From positions 354,164,225 to 354,228,224 of the forward strand of contig NC_092875.1 of the NCBI RefSeq assembly GCF_028372415.1: 64,000 bases of DNA, read 5' to 3'. Both the position numbers and the translations under genes were made by a program. The notes beneath the pieces were generated by a model. That model saw only the letters and a program-made list of their open reading frames with translations, was not told the DNA's origin and searched no databases. Every line of letters begins with the position of its first letter. The first letter of the stretch is position 1. Of this stretch, positions 23,181 to 34,389 are shown piece after piece. The DNA is from Notamacropus eugenii (Eukaryota; Chordata; Mammalia; Diprotodontia; Macropodidae).

Positions 23181-23473
23181 GAGGCAGGGAAAGTGGAGTG
23201 AGGCAGGAAGGTGGAACTAGGTGACACTTGTTGATCTTGGTTGATGGAACCGAAACCAAGTAGAGTACACTGAAACTAATTTCTTCCCTCTGTAAAGGAA
23301 GGCATTGGGAGAAGTTTGTATGGCAACCTCCAGCCCTATAATAAAAGGGGAGAGGAGGTTGAGGGAGGTGGTGTCAGTTAGTAGTTTGGTCATGAGTTTA
23401 GAAGTGATGAGCTTATCTGAGGAGGCCTGAACCAAAGCAGCAAATGCAAAGTGGAGTATTTTAAAATCTAGTA

Positions 23474-23668
23474 CTATATAAGCTCCCTGAAGGCAGGAAA
23501 CAGCTTCCTTTTTGTCTCTGCTTAGCACAGTGCCTGGGCCATTTTTAAAAATCTCATTATGAAATGAGAGATCTGTTTGCCAAATGAGATAATATTTGTA
23601 AAATATTTGTAAGCCTTTGGAACAGGGCTTAGCACATAATAAATAAATGCTTAATAAATGCTTATCCC
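23474..23668 (+). mobile_element. L2 3' end followed by a MIR tail
   Basis: L2-like part 23474-23543 (AAGCTCCCTGAAGGCAGGAA, TAGCACAGTGCCTGGGCC). MIR tail 23582-23668 (ATGAGATAATATTTGTAAAA, GGCTTAGCACATAATAAATA). They are probably separate insertions. Confidence 0.65.
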
Positions 23669-23700
23669 TCACTTGTTTTGGACCAGATCTCTGATTCTGA

Positions 23701-23945
23701 GGGGGAACATGGCACAGTAGATAGAGCTGACTTCAGAGTTTAAAAGACTTGGGTTAAAATTTCACCTTTGACACATGCTGGTTGTACGATCCTAGGCAAG
23801 TGACTTAACTTATCCATTTCCCAAAGAGATCTCTAAGACTATTGTAAATGGCAAAGCAGGCAATTTGCATTGCTAGAGGAAGTTGCCTTACTGGGAGTTT
23901 CCTCTACCACTGAAATTGCACATGGTAGCTTGCTTTAATGAATTC
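23701..23945 (+). mobile_element. tRNA-headed SINE, second family
   Basis: The head (GGCACAGTAGATAGAGCTGA) and CCTAGGCAAGTGACTTAACT are shared with the other tRNA SINEs. The second half differs (TCTCTAAGACTATTGTAAAT, TTGCATTGCTAGAGGAAGTT, GGGAGTTTCCTCTACCACTG) and belongs to a separate marsupial family that I cannot name with certainty. Confidence 0.7.
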
Positions 23946-23949
23946 TTGA

Positions 23950-26382
23950 TAAACACGAATTGAGTTAAAAATACTCCTACCCTCATGGTCACTTAGAGGG
24001 GAGAAGTCAGTTTCACTCATTCTGGACAACTGAAAATCACTGGCAAAGAATTGTCAGTCAGTGGCAACAGAGGCTAGCAACTCCATATAAGACTTACACA
24101 AGTATCTTGATAAGGGAGGGCTTTGTTACTTCTCACTTCCTTCTGACCTTCTATTCTAAAAAAATCACCCTAAGAACAGAAAAGAAAAGTAAGCAACTAT
24201 TTCTAAGACCTCAGTATATTGACTGGAACCACATTATTGAGAGTAAGCAAATTATCCAGAGAATGTCACTGACACTAGTCATCAATATCCATTCATTGAC
24301 CTCAGGGCTTCTGCTTCCTTTTAAGGAGATTTATTTAAGTGGGCTTCCATAGTCAAAATGCCTTTGCTTGACTATATTTTCTGGGTTTCTCTAAACCGAT
24401 ACAGTACTTTAAAAATACAGTAAGTGGGAGAAATTTCACTACCCTACTAAAATAAACCCACTTTAGGATTGTATTTCACATTGATTTTCTGAAATAGTAT
24501 AGATTCCAAAAGTGTTACTTCAGTCTTTGCAGTTATTTTAGAACACAATGGGGTATTTTACCGGGTCTGTATGGCTAAGAATAAAAGAATGGTCCATTTA
24601 ATAAGTTGATTTCTTCTGTAGACGCATTAATAGTTCATTTTAAAAATTGTTCAGTCACTATGTGACCCATTACTTAAAGCTAAGATTGAAAGCATGCCAC
24701 ATCTGAATTCTTTCAACTGCTTTGTAACAAATCTTATGAACTTGATGCCTTTGTATATCTATTATGACTTAAACATCAAACTGATGTCTTCAGTGAGAGA
24801 AAAATAATAGAAACTTCATGAATCATTTCCCTATTTAGCTTTCCATTCTCAAGTTCAACTCCTTAAATAAAGGCATAGGCTTTAAGTGTGGCCCACAGTG
24901 AATAATAATCCATTTGATTTTAAAGTTTTGTTTTATTTCACCACTTGGATTTCACAGAGGACATCACAGTGAGAAAGTATTCTTTCTTGGGCTAGCACCT
25001 CTGACCGAGGCAGGAAACACTTTTTCAAAGAATTAGTCTAAGAGTGTACCAAGTTGAATAAAGCCACAATTTAACAACTTGGCATATTATTACATTTGTG
25101 ACCTCCTGTGAGCGTTAACCAGTGTCATGTATTTAGCTAAAATATGCTCAGAAATTAGATTCCTTCCTTCAATACCTCAAGGATACATGGTTTGTTTAGT
25201 GTCAGTTTTCCCTCTCCTGATGTGAATCACAAAGCCTCTAAGACATGGTAGATGGCATTCAAGAGTTTCAGTGTTCAAAAAGGTGCATCATCATATGGTT
25301 CATGTGGGAACTGGTCCTCAGGCAGTAGACATCCATTCCATCAACTGACTCATACTCAAAGCCCTTTTAGCTTGATAGGAACTACTAGAGAACCTCCATC
25401 AAAGCAGTATCTGAGAAATCTAGGGTCACTCCCATGTCACAAAAAGGCATTAAATGTTGCCTTTAGAGTAGGCTATATAAAATGAGAGTAATTTTTTTTT
25501 CATTAAAAGTCTTTGGATAAGTGGAATTATGTAAATGTAACTTACAGTAATAACTAAAAGTTATTTTTAAAGATGATTTTCCTCCTGTAACAGATCCAAA
25601 AAGGCATCAGTTTATAAAAGATATATGATATTTTGAAATTCCACAATTACAAAAACTAGGAATGACTATTCTTAGAACTATTATTTATAATTGTTTTTAT
25701 AATACAATTCCCACTGAAATTCCAAAGGCAAGTGGGTGGGATAAGAATTGCAGAGTGGGACCCAATTTTGCCAATGTAGCCCAACTGTGGACTGTCGGAT
25801 TTAGGAGAATTACAATAGGAGTTTTACAATAGGAGAATTACAATAATCAGTCCTGTTACTACATACAGAGTAAGAAAAGTATTGAGTTTTGTTCCAGAAA
25901 GAAAAAATAGAATGGGGAGCAAATTGATTTTTGCTAAATGGAGAGAAGCAAAATTGGTAGAAGGAAAAATCATGTCTTCCATTTTAGACTGATACAAATT
26001 ATTTAGATAGGAAAAAATAATTGGGAGAAAAAAGTTTTGTGGTCCCTAGACAGAAACAATGATTTCTACTCTGGTCACACTGGAAATATTCCAAGTAGGG
26101 CTAGTAGAGTCAAGCACTGCTTAGGGTCCAGAGAAAGAGAGGGAAGGCAAATGTTTATTCCCCCAACTTCAACTAATATTGACCATGCTTCCTCACTCCT
26201 TCAGTTCTTTAGAAGTAAAAAGAAGAGGACTAAATTTGGAGATACCTATAATGTTGTGTTTGGTTTTTTTCTTAATCCCTCAAGTTATAAGTAAATAAAG
26301 TATAGAATTGTTTATGAGGCATGGCTCCTTTAACAACAAAAGACCCAAAATCACTCCCTAAGATAATTTGGGCTGGTTCTGA
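23950..26382. other. Long stretch with no recognised repeat
   Basis: About 2.4 kb without a transposon family I can identify and no long frame. From 24350 to 25480 it looks like plain single-copy DNA. At 25803-25848 a small tandem duplication of GGAGAATTACAATA is present. Either unique sequence or repeats too old to read by eye. Confidence 0.4.
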
Positions 26383-26510
26383 GAGATAGTGGGGCACAGG
26401 GAAAGGAGCAATGAATTTAGTCAGAAGACATGGGTTCTAGTACTGATTCTGCCACTTATTAGCTTTCTGGTTATGATAATGCCATTTAACCTCTACATGA
26501 GCTATAGGAA
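26383..26510 (+). mobile_element. MIR-class CORE-SINE fragment
   Basis: AGTCAGAAGACATGGGTTCT, CTGCCACTTATTAGCTTTCT and ATGCCATTTAACCTCTACAT: head and middle of a SINE without a clear tail. Confidence 0.65.
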
Positions 26511-26529
26511 ACGATGGGCTCAATGACTT

Positions 26530-27000
26530 TAGAGAAACATGGGAACACTGACACAAGATGATGAGGAGTGGGGTGAGCAAAGCCAGGAGAGCATTATGTG
26601 CAGAAAGAGTAATATTGTTTTAGAATGACTTTGAGTGAACAAGTCATTTTATCTATTATAAATACCCAAATTGTCTATTATGAATACCCAAATTAACTAT
26701 AAAGCACATAAGAATAAGGTTATTCAGAATAATAAAGCATCCAGAGAAAGAACTAATAAATAAAAGTATGCATTGAATAATTTTACATATATGCATCTAT
26801 TTGTGTCTAATGGTAGCCATCTCTAGGGCATGGGGGAAGTAAAAAGAAAGAGAAAAAATTTACAAGATAATTTGTTATATATTTGAAAGGAATAGAAAGT
26901 TGTGCATAGTAGATTTGCAGTTTCATGTACAATCATCTTTTTTATTATACTATGCTATGGAAATGCTTGTTTTATTCCATAAATTAAAAATAAAATGACA
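26530..27000 (+). mobile_element. L1 LINE 3' UTR
   Basis: Contains the marsupial L1 end words GTGAGCAAAGCCAGGAGAGC, TGTGTCTAATGGTAGCCATC and AGATTTGCAGTTTCATGTAC, ending in an A-rich segment (AAATTAAAAATAAAATGAC). A 22-bp tandem duplication (TACCCAAATT units) lies near 26655-26698. No coding part. Confidence 0.7.
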
Positions 27001-27726
27001 TTACAAAGGAGGAGAACAACTCAAATCATGATGTCATCATTATAAAAAATATGTTTATAGATGAATTACATACACCTACATATATATGAAAAATTGTTGA
27101 TGCAATAGTTTAGTGCCACATTGAATACATAAATATAGGTTTTTGCCTCTCCCCTGTGTGCATGATTCACACTAATTTGGAGAGTTTTACCTTGGTTTAA
27201 GACCTGATCCTAATCCAAACTGCATTCAGATTCCAGGAAGAAAAACAACATATATGTCCAAGAGAACCCATGCTGTAAGCAAAGGCTACAATAAATAACC
27301 CTAATAATGTTATTTCAATTACAGGTAAGAATTCAAAGGAAAAAGAGGTCTCCCAAACATTAGAAAGAAGACAAACTAAATGATCATAACAGGACAGACA
27401 TCTACATTGCCCTCAGTTGGAATATCTCTCTCATTTGGCATCTTTCAAAATCTTTAACTTTGATCAAGCCTGATGGCAAGATGAATAAAAAAAAGAGAGG
27501 GAGATTTTAGGAAGTGAACTTGCAGCTTAATACAAATATATATTAATCCTAATTGACTTATGTAGACTGAAAATAACATCAATTAATCATAACCTAAGTA
27601 TTCCTGAAAAGATGATAGGATTAGATGGCCAACCGCTACCTCTCCTAGGACCCTGCTTGGTTTACCTGACATGAGATCATAAAAGAAAGAACAACAAAAA
27701 AGAAAGATTGGAAGCTCTGTCAATGT
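27001..27726. other. No gene or recognised repeat
   Basis: Unclassified, AT-rich; no coding signal. Confidence 0.35.
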
Positions 27727-27976
27727 CTAGTTATTTCAGTCACGTCTATATCTTCATGATCCCACTTGGAGCTTTCTTGACAAAAATACCGGAGTGGTTT
27801 GCCATTTCCTTCTCTAGTTCATTTTACAAATGAGGAAACTGAGGCAAACAGGGTTAAGGGACTTTCCCAGGGGCACATAACTATTAATATCTAAGGCCAG
27901 ATTTGAAATCAGAGAGATGAATCTTCATGACTACAAGTCCAGCATTCTATTCATTGTGTTATGTAGCTACCTCATC
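27727..27976 (-). mobile_element. CORE-SINE with a BovB-type tail, reverse
   Basis: The plus strand begins with the tail complement: CACGTCTATATCTTCATGAT, then ACCGGAGTGGTTTGCCATTT and CCTTCTC, the signature shared with BovB LINEs and ruminant BovB-tailed SINEs. It continues with GAGGAAACTGAGGCAAACAG and ends with the head complement (CCAGCATTCTATTCATTG). Mobility by a BovB-like LINE is inferred from the tail. Confidence 0.8.
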
Positions 27977-27979
27977 TTT

Positions 27980-29032
27980 CCAATTATTTCAGGTTTAATT
28001 AGGTCATAGACAGTAAGATTCAAGAAAAATTATCTTTCCCCTTCTTAAGTGTCTCTTTATCCTGCTCCTTCTCTCTCTCAGAGACTGTGAGGAAAGCCTA
28101 GACCCCATCTGAAGGTCATTTGAGGGGTGCCAGTCCTCCTAAAGGAATGTCAGATTTTACTTGAGAAGGTCCTTTCTGTTAGTAACAGAATGCTATTTCC
28201 TTAAACTCTTTACTGGGCCCAATTTTTCTCCAGTTTCTAAGAACTTTTTCTTTCCATTCAAGCTGATGGGAGAGGAAACTAAAGGAGAAGTAAGTCTATA
28301 CTTCTTTTCTGGCAAATATCAAGAATATACAAGATTTCAATAAATAAGATATTTGACATCTCTTAAGTGCTTAAAAAATTTTTGTTCCTCTTAAGAATAG
28401 TAACATATGAGCATAGGACTTATCTTCTATATAAGTCACTATGTCCATCACAATAAAAGGGTGGAACTCTGAAAGTTATCACTGGTTGTTGGACAATTCC
28501 TTTGTCCTCTTTTCTCAGAGGTCATGTGATCAAATTTTTTTGTTTAAAAGATTTGTTGATTTTTAGGCCCAGAAGTTATGGTAATAATTTCAGACAATTT
28601 CAGAAACTAACTTTTTTTCTTCACATATTAAATGTAAACAATAAGATATATTGTATGAAACTTGTCCACAAGTTTGAGCGGTATAAATATTAGCACAAAA
28701 TAACTTTCCATGGTTTAACAAGTCCATGATGCTCCTATTTACAGATACCATTGTGCTGACTGCATTAGGATACTGCAGAAGTTCCTAAATGAGATCCATA
28801 ATCAACTTTTAAAAGCTGGACCCAACAATCTACACAGGGAAAACCAAGTAGATAAACAATACCTAGTGTTGAGACCATGATATAGAGCTGAATGGACAAT
28901 CTATAGGACTAGTTGATCAGGATATGTGTGTATTTATATTTGTGTACGTATACATACATACATACATATAGATTCATATAAAATCTTGTATAGACATGGC
29001 AATTAGAATTTTAAAATGAGTTAAATTCCTTC
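27980..29032. other. No gene; short CATA patch
   Basis: Unclassified except for a small TACATACATACATACATA run at 28949-28970. No convincing coding frame. Confidence 0.35.
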
Positions 29033-29145
29033 ATTAGAATATCAGATCCTTGAGAGTGAGGCTTGTTCTATTTACTGTAGTTTTCTCCCGAGAGTCTAGC
29101 ATAGTGTCTGGTACATAGCAGATGTTTAATAAGTGATTGATTGTT
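29033..29145 (+). mobile_element. L2 LINE 3' end
   Basis: TTAGAATATCAGATCCTTGA, CTAGCATAGTGTCTGGTACA and TTTAATAAGTGATTGATTG, the L2 3' terminus. Confidence 0.8.
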
Positions 29146-29204
29146 ACAGCCTAGAATTGATTAGGAGGATAAAAGGGGAAATTTAAAAAATTCTTTTCAT
29201 GATC

Positions 29205-29460
29205 TGAAGCTTCTTCCATAAGGGGAGGCCCATCTTTTCAATCCCAATTTCCTTCCAGTGATATTGTATGGCCATAAGTCACATAGGCCTACACTCACTA
29301 AGCACATGAAATTTAGGATCATCAAAAGGGCAATGGAGAGAGGAATATGGTAGGCATAAATAGCTTGTATCATATTACAAAAAAAGAATTACAAAGGGAA
29401 AATATCATTAAAGAAATATGCCAGGCACAAAGTAAGCACTCAAAAATGCTTGTTGAATTG
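29205..29460 (+). mobile_element. RTE-like LINE remnant plus a short L2 tail
   Basis: At 29300-29345 one frame reads KFRIIKRAMERGIW, a conserved-looking block from the C-terminal part of RTE-like reverse transcriptases; stops follow. 29418-29460 adds an L2-type end (GCCAGGCACAAAGTAAGCA). The segment 29885-30000 may be a further piece of the LINE. Confidence 0.45.
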
Positions 29461-29599
29461 AACGGAAATGCATGCCTGAAAACCAAAAATATTGGTTGGC
29501 TACATGATGATAGTGTGAAATAACTAAAACCCCATCTTCTCCAATAAGCCTTTTTCAACTCCTTTTAATTCTAATGCTTTCTCTTATTTAGACATTTAT

Positions 29600-29748
29600 G
29601 TATGCGAGTGCATGTGTATATGTAAATATATGTATAAAATAGGTGTATGTATACATATAATGGGTATGTATCTGTATATGTGTGTGCATATATATACACA
29701 TATATACATATATATACATATACATATATATATACATACATACACTGG
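29600..29748. repeat. TATATG/ACATAT-rich simple repeat
   Basis: Alternating purine-pyrimidine DNA (GTATATGTAAATATATG, CATATATATACACATATA). The Tyr/Ile-rich open frames on both strands come from this repeat. Confidence 0.9.
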
Positions 29749-29767
29749 TATAGCTTGGTGGTTGTTT

Positions 29768-29856
29768 CCCCCATTGAACTGGCAGTTCCTTTTGTATACT
29801 CAGTGCTTAGCACAATGTCTGACACACAGTATTTAATAAGTATCTGTTATTATTAT
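29768..29856 (+). mobile_element. L2/MIR 3' end
   Basis: GTGCTTAGCACAATGTCTGA, then ACACAGTATTTAATAAG and a TTATTATTAT end. Confidence 0.65.
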
Positions 29857-29999
29857 AAATTATGACCAGCCATCAAGCTTCATTGGTACACACATTACAT
29901 CAGGAGAATTCAAGAAAGGAACCTAGCATACTCTGGGTAAACTTGTGAAAAGACTTGTACGATAATCATACAGGATGAGTAGACATGAACGAGCTATAA

Positions 30000-30919
30000 T
30001 CCCCCCTCCAGAGAATATCTATATTGACTAAATCATAGCTCCATAGAAGAATTGTAATAGTAAATACTTGCTACAGTGGTCTAGGGGAAAAAAAAAGATT
30101 GCTTCTTATGGTTATTAGACCTGTCCAATTTCCAGTTCTTAAACAGGAAAAACAACATACAGTATATTTAAGGGATCCATCAAGAGGTATGTAGTAAGCT
30201 CCATACAGTATAATGGAAAGAGCAGTGGGCCTGTAGCATAGTCTTAGCTCTGCTTCTAATTCCCTACATGACCATAGTCATGTAGCCCTCTGTCTGGGTC
30301 TAAATTTTCTCCTCAGTAAAAATGAGATGCTGGAATAAACTAGATGATCTAGACTCTAGGAGGTCTTTTCTAGTTCTCATATTTGTGATTCTGTGAAAAA
30401 TAGACATAACATGTAGCTTGAGCCAGCTGTTCACTGATAGTTCTCAACAGATGTCACTTTCATTGTGAGAATTATCCAATCCAACTAATAATCCAATTTT
30501 CCAGAGATCCTATCCTGGAACACTCACCTCCATACAAGGTAAAAACAATACTTCCAATACGAAGAACAGTTTTTTTTCTCTTTCTCACTTTCCCTTATAT
30601 TTACCTTTCCTATCAAATCCTTTGAAGAATATGTTCCTTATTTTTGCCCCTTCTCTTTCCAGATTAATGGCTGGCACTTCCCTATGTTCATGGCTTTTTC
30701 TAAGAGAAATCGATTTAACTCTATTTTTAATTTCCTCACATTAGTGTCTAGTTCTCTAATGGCCTACTCCTTCACAAAATTATAACTTCATTCACTCATT
30801 TATTTGTCTGAATTTGAAAGATAAAGACTAGTGGGGATGGGGCACAGGGCTGGGCTATGACCACAATCTCTTAGAGATGGAGAGTTCCTTCAAGACTATG
30901 TTTGTAGTCTAAACTGCAC
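30000..30919. other. Mostly unclassified, one SINE
   Basis: The SINE at 30203-30395 is described separately. I recognise nothing in the rest. Confidence 0.35.
30203..30395 (+). mobile_element. CORE-SINE with L3/CR1-type tail
   Basis: Head (GAAAGAGCAGTGGGCCTG), core (TCTCCTCAGTAAAAATGAG) and tail (ACTAGATGATCTAGACTCTA, CATATTTGTGATTCTGTG). The tail resembles the CR1/L3 terminus and is the sense version of the reverse SINEs found elsewhere in this window. Confidence 0.75.
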
Positions 30920-31080
30920 CTGACCATTAAGGATCATGGACTTTTTTGGGCATCTGGGAAGTCTATGGACCCCTTCTCAGATTAATATTTTTAAATACAT
31001 AGGATTACATTACAAAGGAAATCAATTATTTTGAAATAACATTTTTTTAAAGTTCATGCATTCCAAGTAAACAACCCCTG
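30920..31080. mobile_element. hAT-type MITE, second copy
   Basis: Shares a run of words with 7898-8073 in the same order: GTCTATGGACCCCTTCTCAG, TAATATTTTTAAATACAT and AGGAAATCAATTATTTTGAA. The ends are eroded. Confidence 0.65.
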
Positions 31081-31084
31081 TCCT

Positions 31085-31975
31085 CAGTCAATCAGTCTGT
31101 TAATAAATATTTTTAAGCACTATATCCCAGGCACTTCACTGAAAATATAAAGAAAGAGGTAATCCCTGTTCTCAAGGAGCTCACAGCCTAAGGGGGGAGA
31201 CAATGTGGAAACAACTACATGCAAACAAGTAAAGTACAGGCTAAACTGGAGATAATCACCAGAGGAAATGCACTAGAATTAAGAGGGATCAGGAAAGGCT
31301 TCCTAGAGAAGTTGAGATTTTATCTGGGACCTGAAGGAAGCCAGGAGTCAAAGATGAAGAGGGAGAACATTCCATACATAGGCGACTAATGGAGAAGATT
31401 TCCAGTCAGGAGAGGGAGTGATTTGTTCAAGAAACAACATGGAGGTTGGTGCCACTGGATCTAAAAGTACATGGAGGGTGTAAGGTATAAAAAGATTGGA
31501 AGTACAGGCACAAAACTAGGTTATGGTGACTTTGAAATGCAAATGAAATTTTATATTCTAGATTCTAGAGTGATAAGGAGAAATTGGAGTTTACTGAGTA
31601 GGGGGCATGATGTGGTCAGACTTGTACTTAAGAAAAATCACTTTGATACCGAGTGAAAGATAGATTGGGGTAGGAAGGGATTCAAGACAGGGAAATCAAA
31701 CAACAGGCTATCACAATAGACTGGACATGAGGTTATTAAACCTGTACCAGGGTGGTGGCAATTTCCAAGGAGAGAAGGAGGTATTTCAGAGGGATGTTAC
31801 AAAGGTTAAATTGATGGACTTCACAACAGATTGGGTACAGGGTTTGAGAGAGAGTGAGGAGTCAAGGATGACACCTGTAGGGGTTGTAAGCATAGATGAC
31901 TGGGAAGATACTGGCAGCATTGACAGTAATAGGGAAGTTAGGAAGTGGGGAGGGTTTAGGAGGAAACCCTAATGT
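31085..31975 (-). mobile_element. L2 LINE, long reverse fragment with RT end
   Basis: About 890 bp of L2 on the minus strand. 31085-31215 is the 3' UTR complement (TCTCAAGGAGCTCACAGCC). Upstream on the minus strand is the end of the reverse transcriptase: the complement of 31800-31885 gives GVILDSSLSL, a typical L2 block. Stops and indels are present. The plus-strand frame at 31727-31972 is a shadow. Confidence 0.85.
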
Positions 31976-31984
31976 CCTAAAGTA

Positions 31985-32283
31985 TTTCTAAAAAAGTGTC
32001 ATCCAACCTTTTCTTAAAGACTTTCAGTGAGAGTAGCTGCCAATTCTCTTTTTAATTAGTTCTAATTATCAGTGGGAAAAGTTTCTTGCCTCACATGTAA
32101 ACTCTGCAAATTCCATCTATTGCTTTTCTAAAGCTGAATGAGGACAATGGGTCCAATAGTCCTTCAGCATTGTAGCCCTTCAATTCTCTGAAAGCCTATG
32201 CCATGTCCTACCTATGTCTTCTCTTTGCCAGGATATACATTTTAATTTCCTTCAACTAATCCTCACATTGACATGATTGTGAA

Positions 32284-32331
<48 letters not shown>

Positions 32332-32533
32332 CTGACTCACCCTTTACTACATACTTTACATCTTGCCAATATCTTCTTAAGATCTGGCACTCAGAACCAA
32401 ACATAAATACTAATGTGGTCTTATCATTGTGACATAGTAGGACTATGTTCTGGGTACTATTTCTCTCCTAATTAATGTTTATACAATCATTACAGGGATG
32501 GACTTGGATATGAACTTGTTCAAATCATATCTT
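31985..32533 (-). mobile_element. L3/CR1 LINE 3' region, reverse
   Basis: Text such as CCAACCTTTTCTTAAAGAC, CTTGCCTCACATGTAAACTC and GCCTATGCCATGTCCTACC matches the complement of the L3/CR1 end and parallels 43598-44100 in this window. A CA microsatellite lies within it, and the HAL1-like element cuts it off on the right. Confidence 0.65.
32285..32330. repeat. (CA)n microsatellite
   Basis: About 23 perfect CA units inside the L3 remnant. Confidence 0.97.
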
Positions 32534-33035
32534 AAAACTATGAGACATCAAAGGTGGATCAAAGATGGCAGAGTAGAAGCAGATACCTTGTAGAGTTCTC
32601 CCCCCAAAACCCTCAAAACACTTCTAAAAATGACCCTAAAAAATTCTAGAGCAGCATAAGACATAAATGGCAGAGTGAAGCAAATTTCCAGTCCAAGACA
32701 ATCTGGAAGGTCAACAGGAAGGGTCTATCAAACTGGACTAGAAGTGGAACACAGCTTGTCATGGGCCAAGCCTGTGTGGACAAGGCTGGAGGAGGCCTTA
32801 GGGGTCTGAATTGTGGGTGACTGTTGCAATTTCCAGACTTCTCAGCCCACAAATGCCAAAGACAACTTCAAGGGTCAGTGGGAAGGGTGTCTCACCTGGT
32901 TGAGAGGGGAGTGTGGTCTGGCCCCAGCCCCAGCCCCAGGGTAGCAGCAGTCACTGGTGAAGCACAGACTGCATTTGGAGCCCTCCACTTAACAAAGAGC
33001 TCAAAAGTCAAGTTATTGATTGGTAAAATGAACAA

Positions 33036-34129
33036 ATGGGGAAAAAGAAACAAATTATAGATTCTTGCTTTCTTGGCAAAGAGGTATTTTCTTATGCCAT
33101 TAGTGATGAGAAATATCAAAACATACATCCAAATGAAGACAACAAAGTCAAAGCTCCTGCATCCAAAGCCTCCAAGAAAAATATGAATTGGTCTCAGGGC
33201 ATGGAAGAGCTCAAAAAGGATTTTGAAAATCAAGTAAGAGAACTAGAGGAAAAATTGGGAAAAGAAATGAGAGTGTTGCAAGAAAATCATGAAAAATTAG
33301 TCAATAGCTTGGTAAAGGAGACCCAAAAAATGCTGAAGAAAATAACAGCTTCAAAACCTAAATGGCAAAAGAGGTTCAAAAAGCCATTGAGGAGAAGAAT
33401 GCCCTAAAAAGCAGAATAGGACAAATGGACAAAGAGGTCCAAAAGCTCACTGAAGAAAATAACTCCTTAAAGATTAGAATGGAGCAGATGGAAGCAAATG
33501 GCTTTATGAAAAATCAAGAAATTATAAAACAAAACCAAAGGAATGAAAAATAGAAGACAGTGTGAAAATATCTCATTGGAAAAACAACTGACCTGGAAAA
33601 TAGATCCAAGAAAGACAATTTAAAAATTATTGGACTACCTGGACTCCATGATCAAAAAAAGACCCTAGACTCATCTTTCAAGAAATTATCAAGGAAAACT
33701 ACCCTGATATTCTAGAACTAGAGGTTACAATAGAAATGGAAAGAATCCACTGATCACTTCCTGAAAGAGATACCAAAAGGAAAACTCCTAGGAATATTGT
33801 AGCCAAATTCCAAAGCTCCCAGGACAAGGAGAAAATATTACAAGCAGCCAGAAAGAAATAATTCAAGTATTTTAGAAAGACAATCAAAATAACACAAGAT
33901 CTAGAAGCTTCTACATTAAAGGATCAGAGGGCTAGAAATATGATATTTCAGAAGTCAAAGAAGCTAGGATTAAAACCAAGAATTACCTAACCAGTAAAAC
34001 TGAGTATAGCACTCCAGGGGAAAAAAATGGAACTTCAATGAAATAGAGAACTTTCAAGCATTCTTGATGAAAAAAACAGAACTGAATAGAAAATTTGACT
34101 TTCAAATGCAAGAATCAAAAGAAGCATGA
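33036..34129 (+). pseudogene. L1/HAL1 ORF1 (RNA-binding protein), decayed
   Basis: L1 ORF1 proteins are trimeric RNA-binding chaperones. The start MGKKKQIIDSC opens a frame of 123 codons to 33407. The coiled coil follows in another frame (33362-33553) with heptads such as KALTEEN-like KLTEENNSLKIRMEQME. The RRM side is recognisable near 33600 (RSKKDNLKIIGLPG). The C-terminal domain runs through GIVAKFQSS-like IVAKFQSSQDKEKILQAARK at 33800-33855 and ends LNRKFDFQMQES with TGA at 34127-34129. At least three frame changes and several stops make it inactive. ORF2 is absent downstream. Confidence 0.85.
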
Positions 34130-34389
34130 AAAGGTAAACAGGAAAGAGAAATCATAAGGGACTTACTAAAGTTGAACTGTTTACATTCCTACATGGAAAG
34201 ATAATATTTGTAACTCCTGAGACTTTTCTCAGTATTAGGATAGTTGGAGGGATTACATACAAATAGACAGAGGGCACAGGGTGAGTTGAATATTAAGGGA
34301 TGATATTCAAAAAATAAAATTAAAGGATGAGAGAGGAATATATTGGGAGAAGGAGAAAGGGAGCAATAGAATGAGGAAAGCAAAAGCTT

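Noticed and set aside
22904..23259. Frames of 94-106 codons
   Set aside because: They cross an L2 end and a tRNA SINE.
29571..29865. Tyr/Ile-rich frames that look like membrane segments
   Set aside because: Come from the TATATG simple repeat.
33036..33553. A host coiled-coil protein
   Set aside because: The start, coiled coil and following RRM and C-terminal blocks are L1 ORF1 in order, in a retrotransposon.
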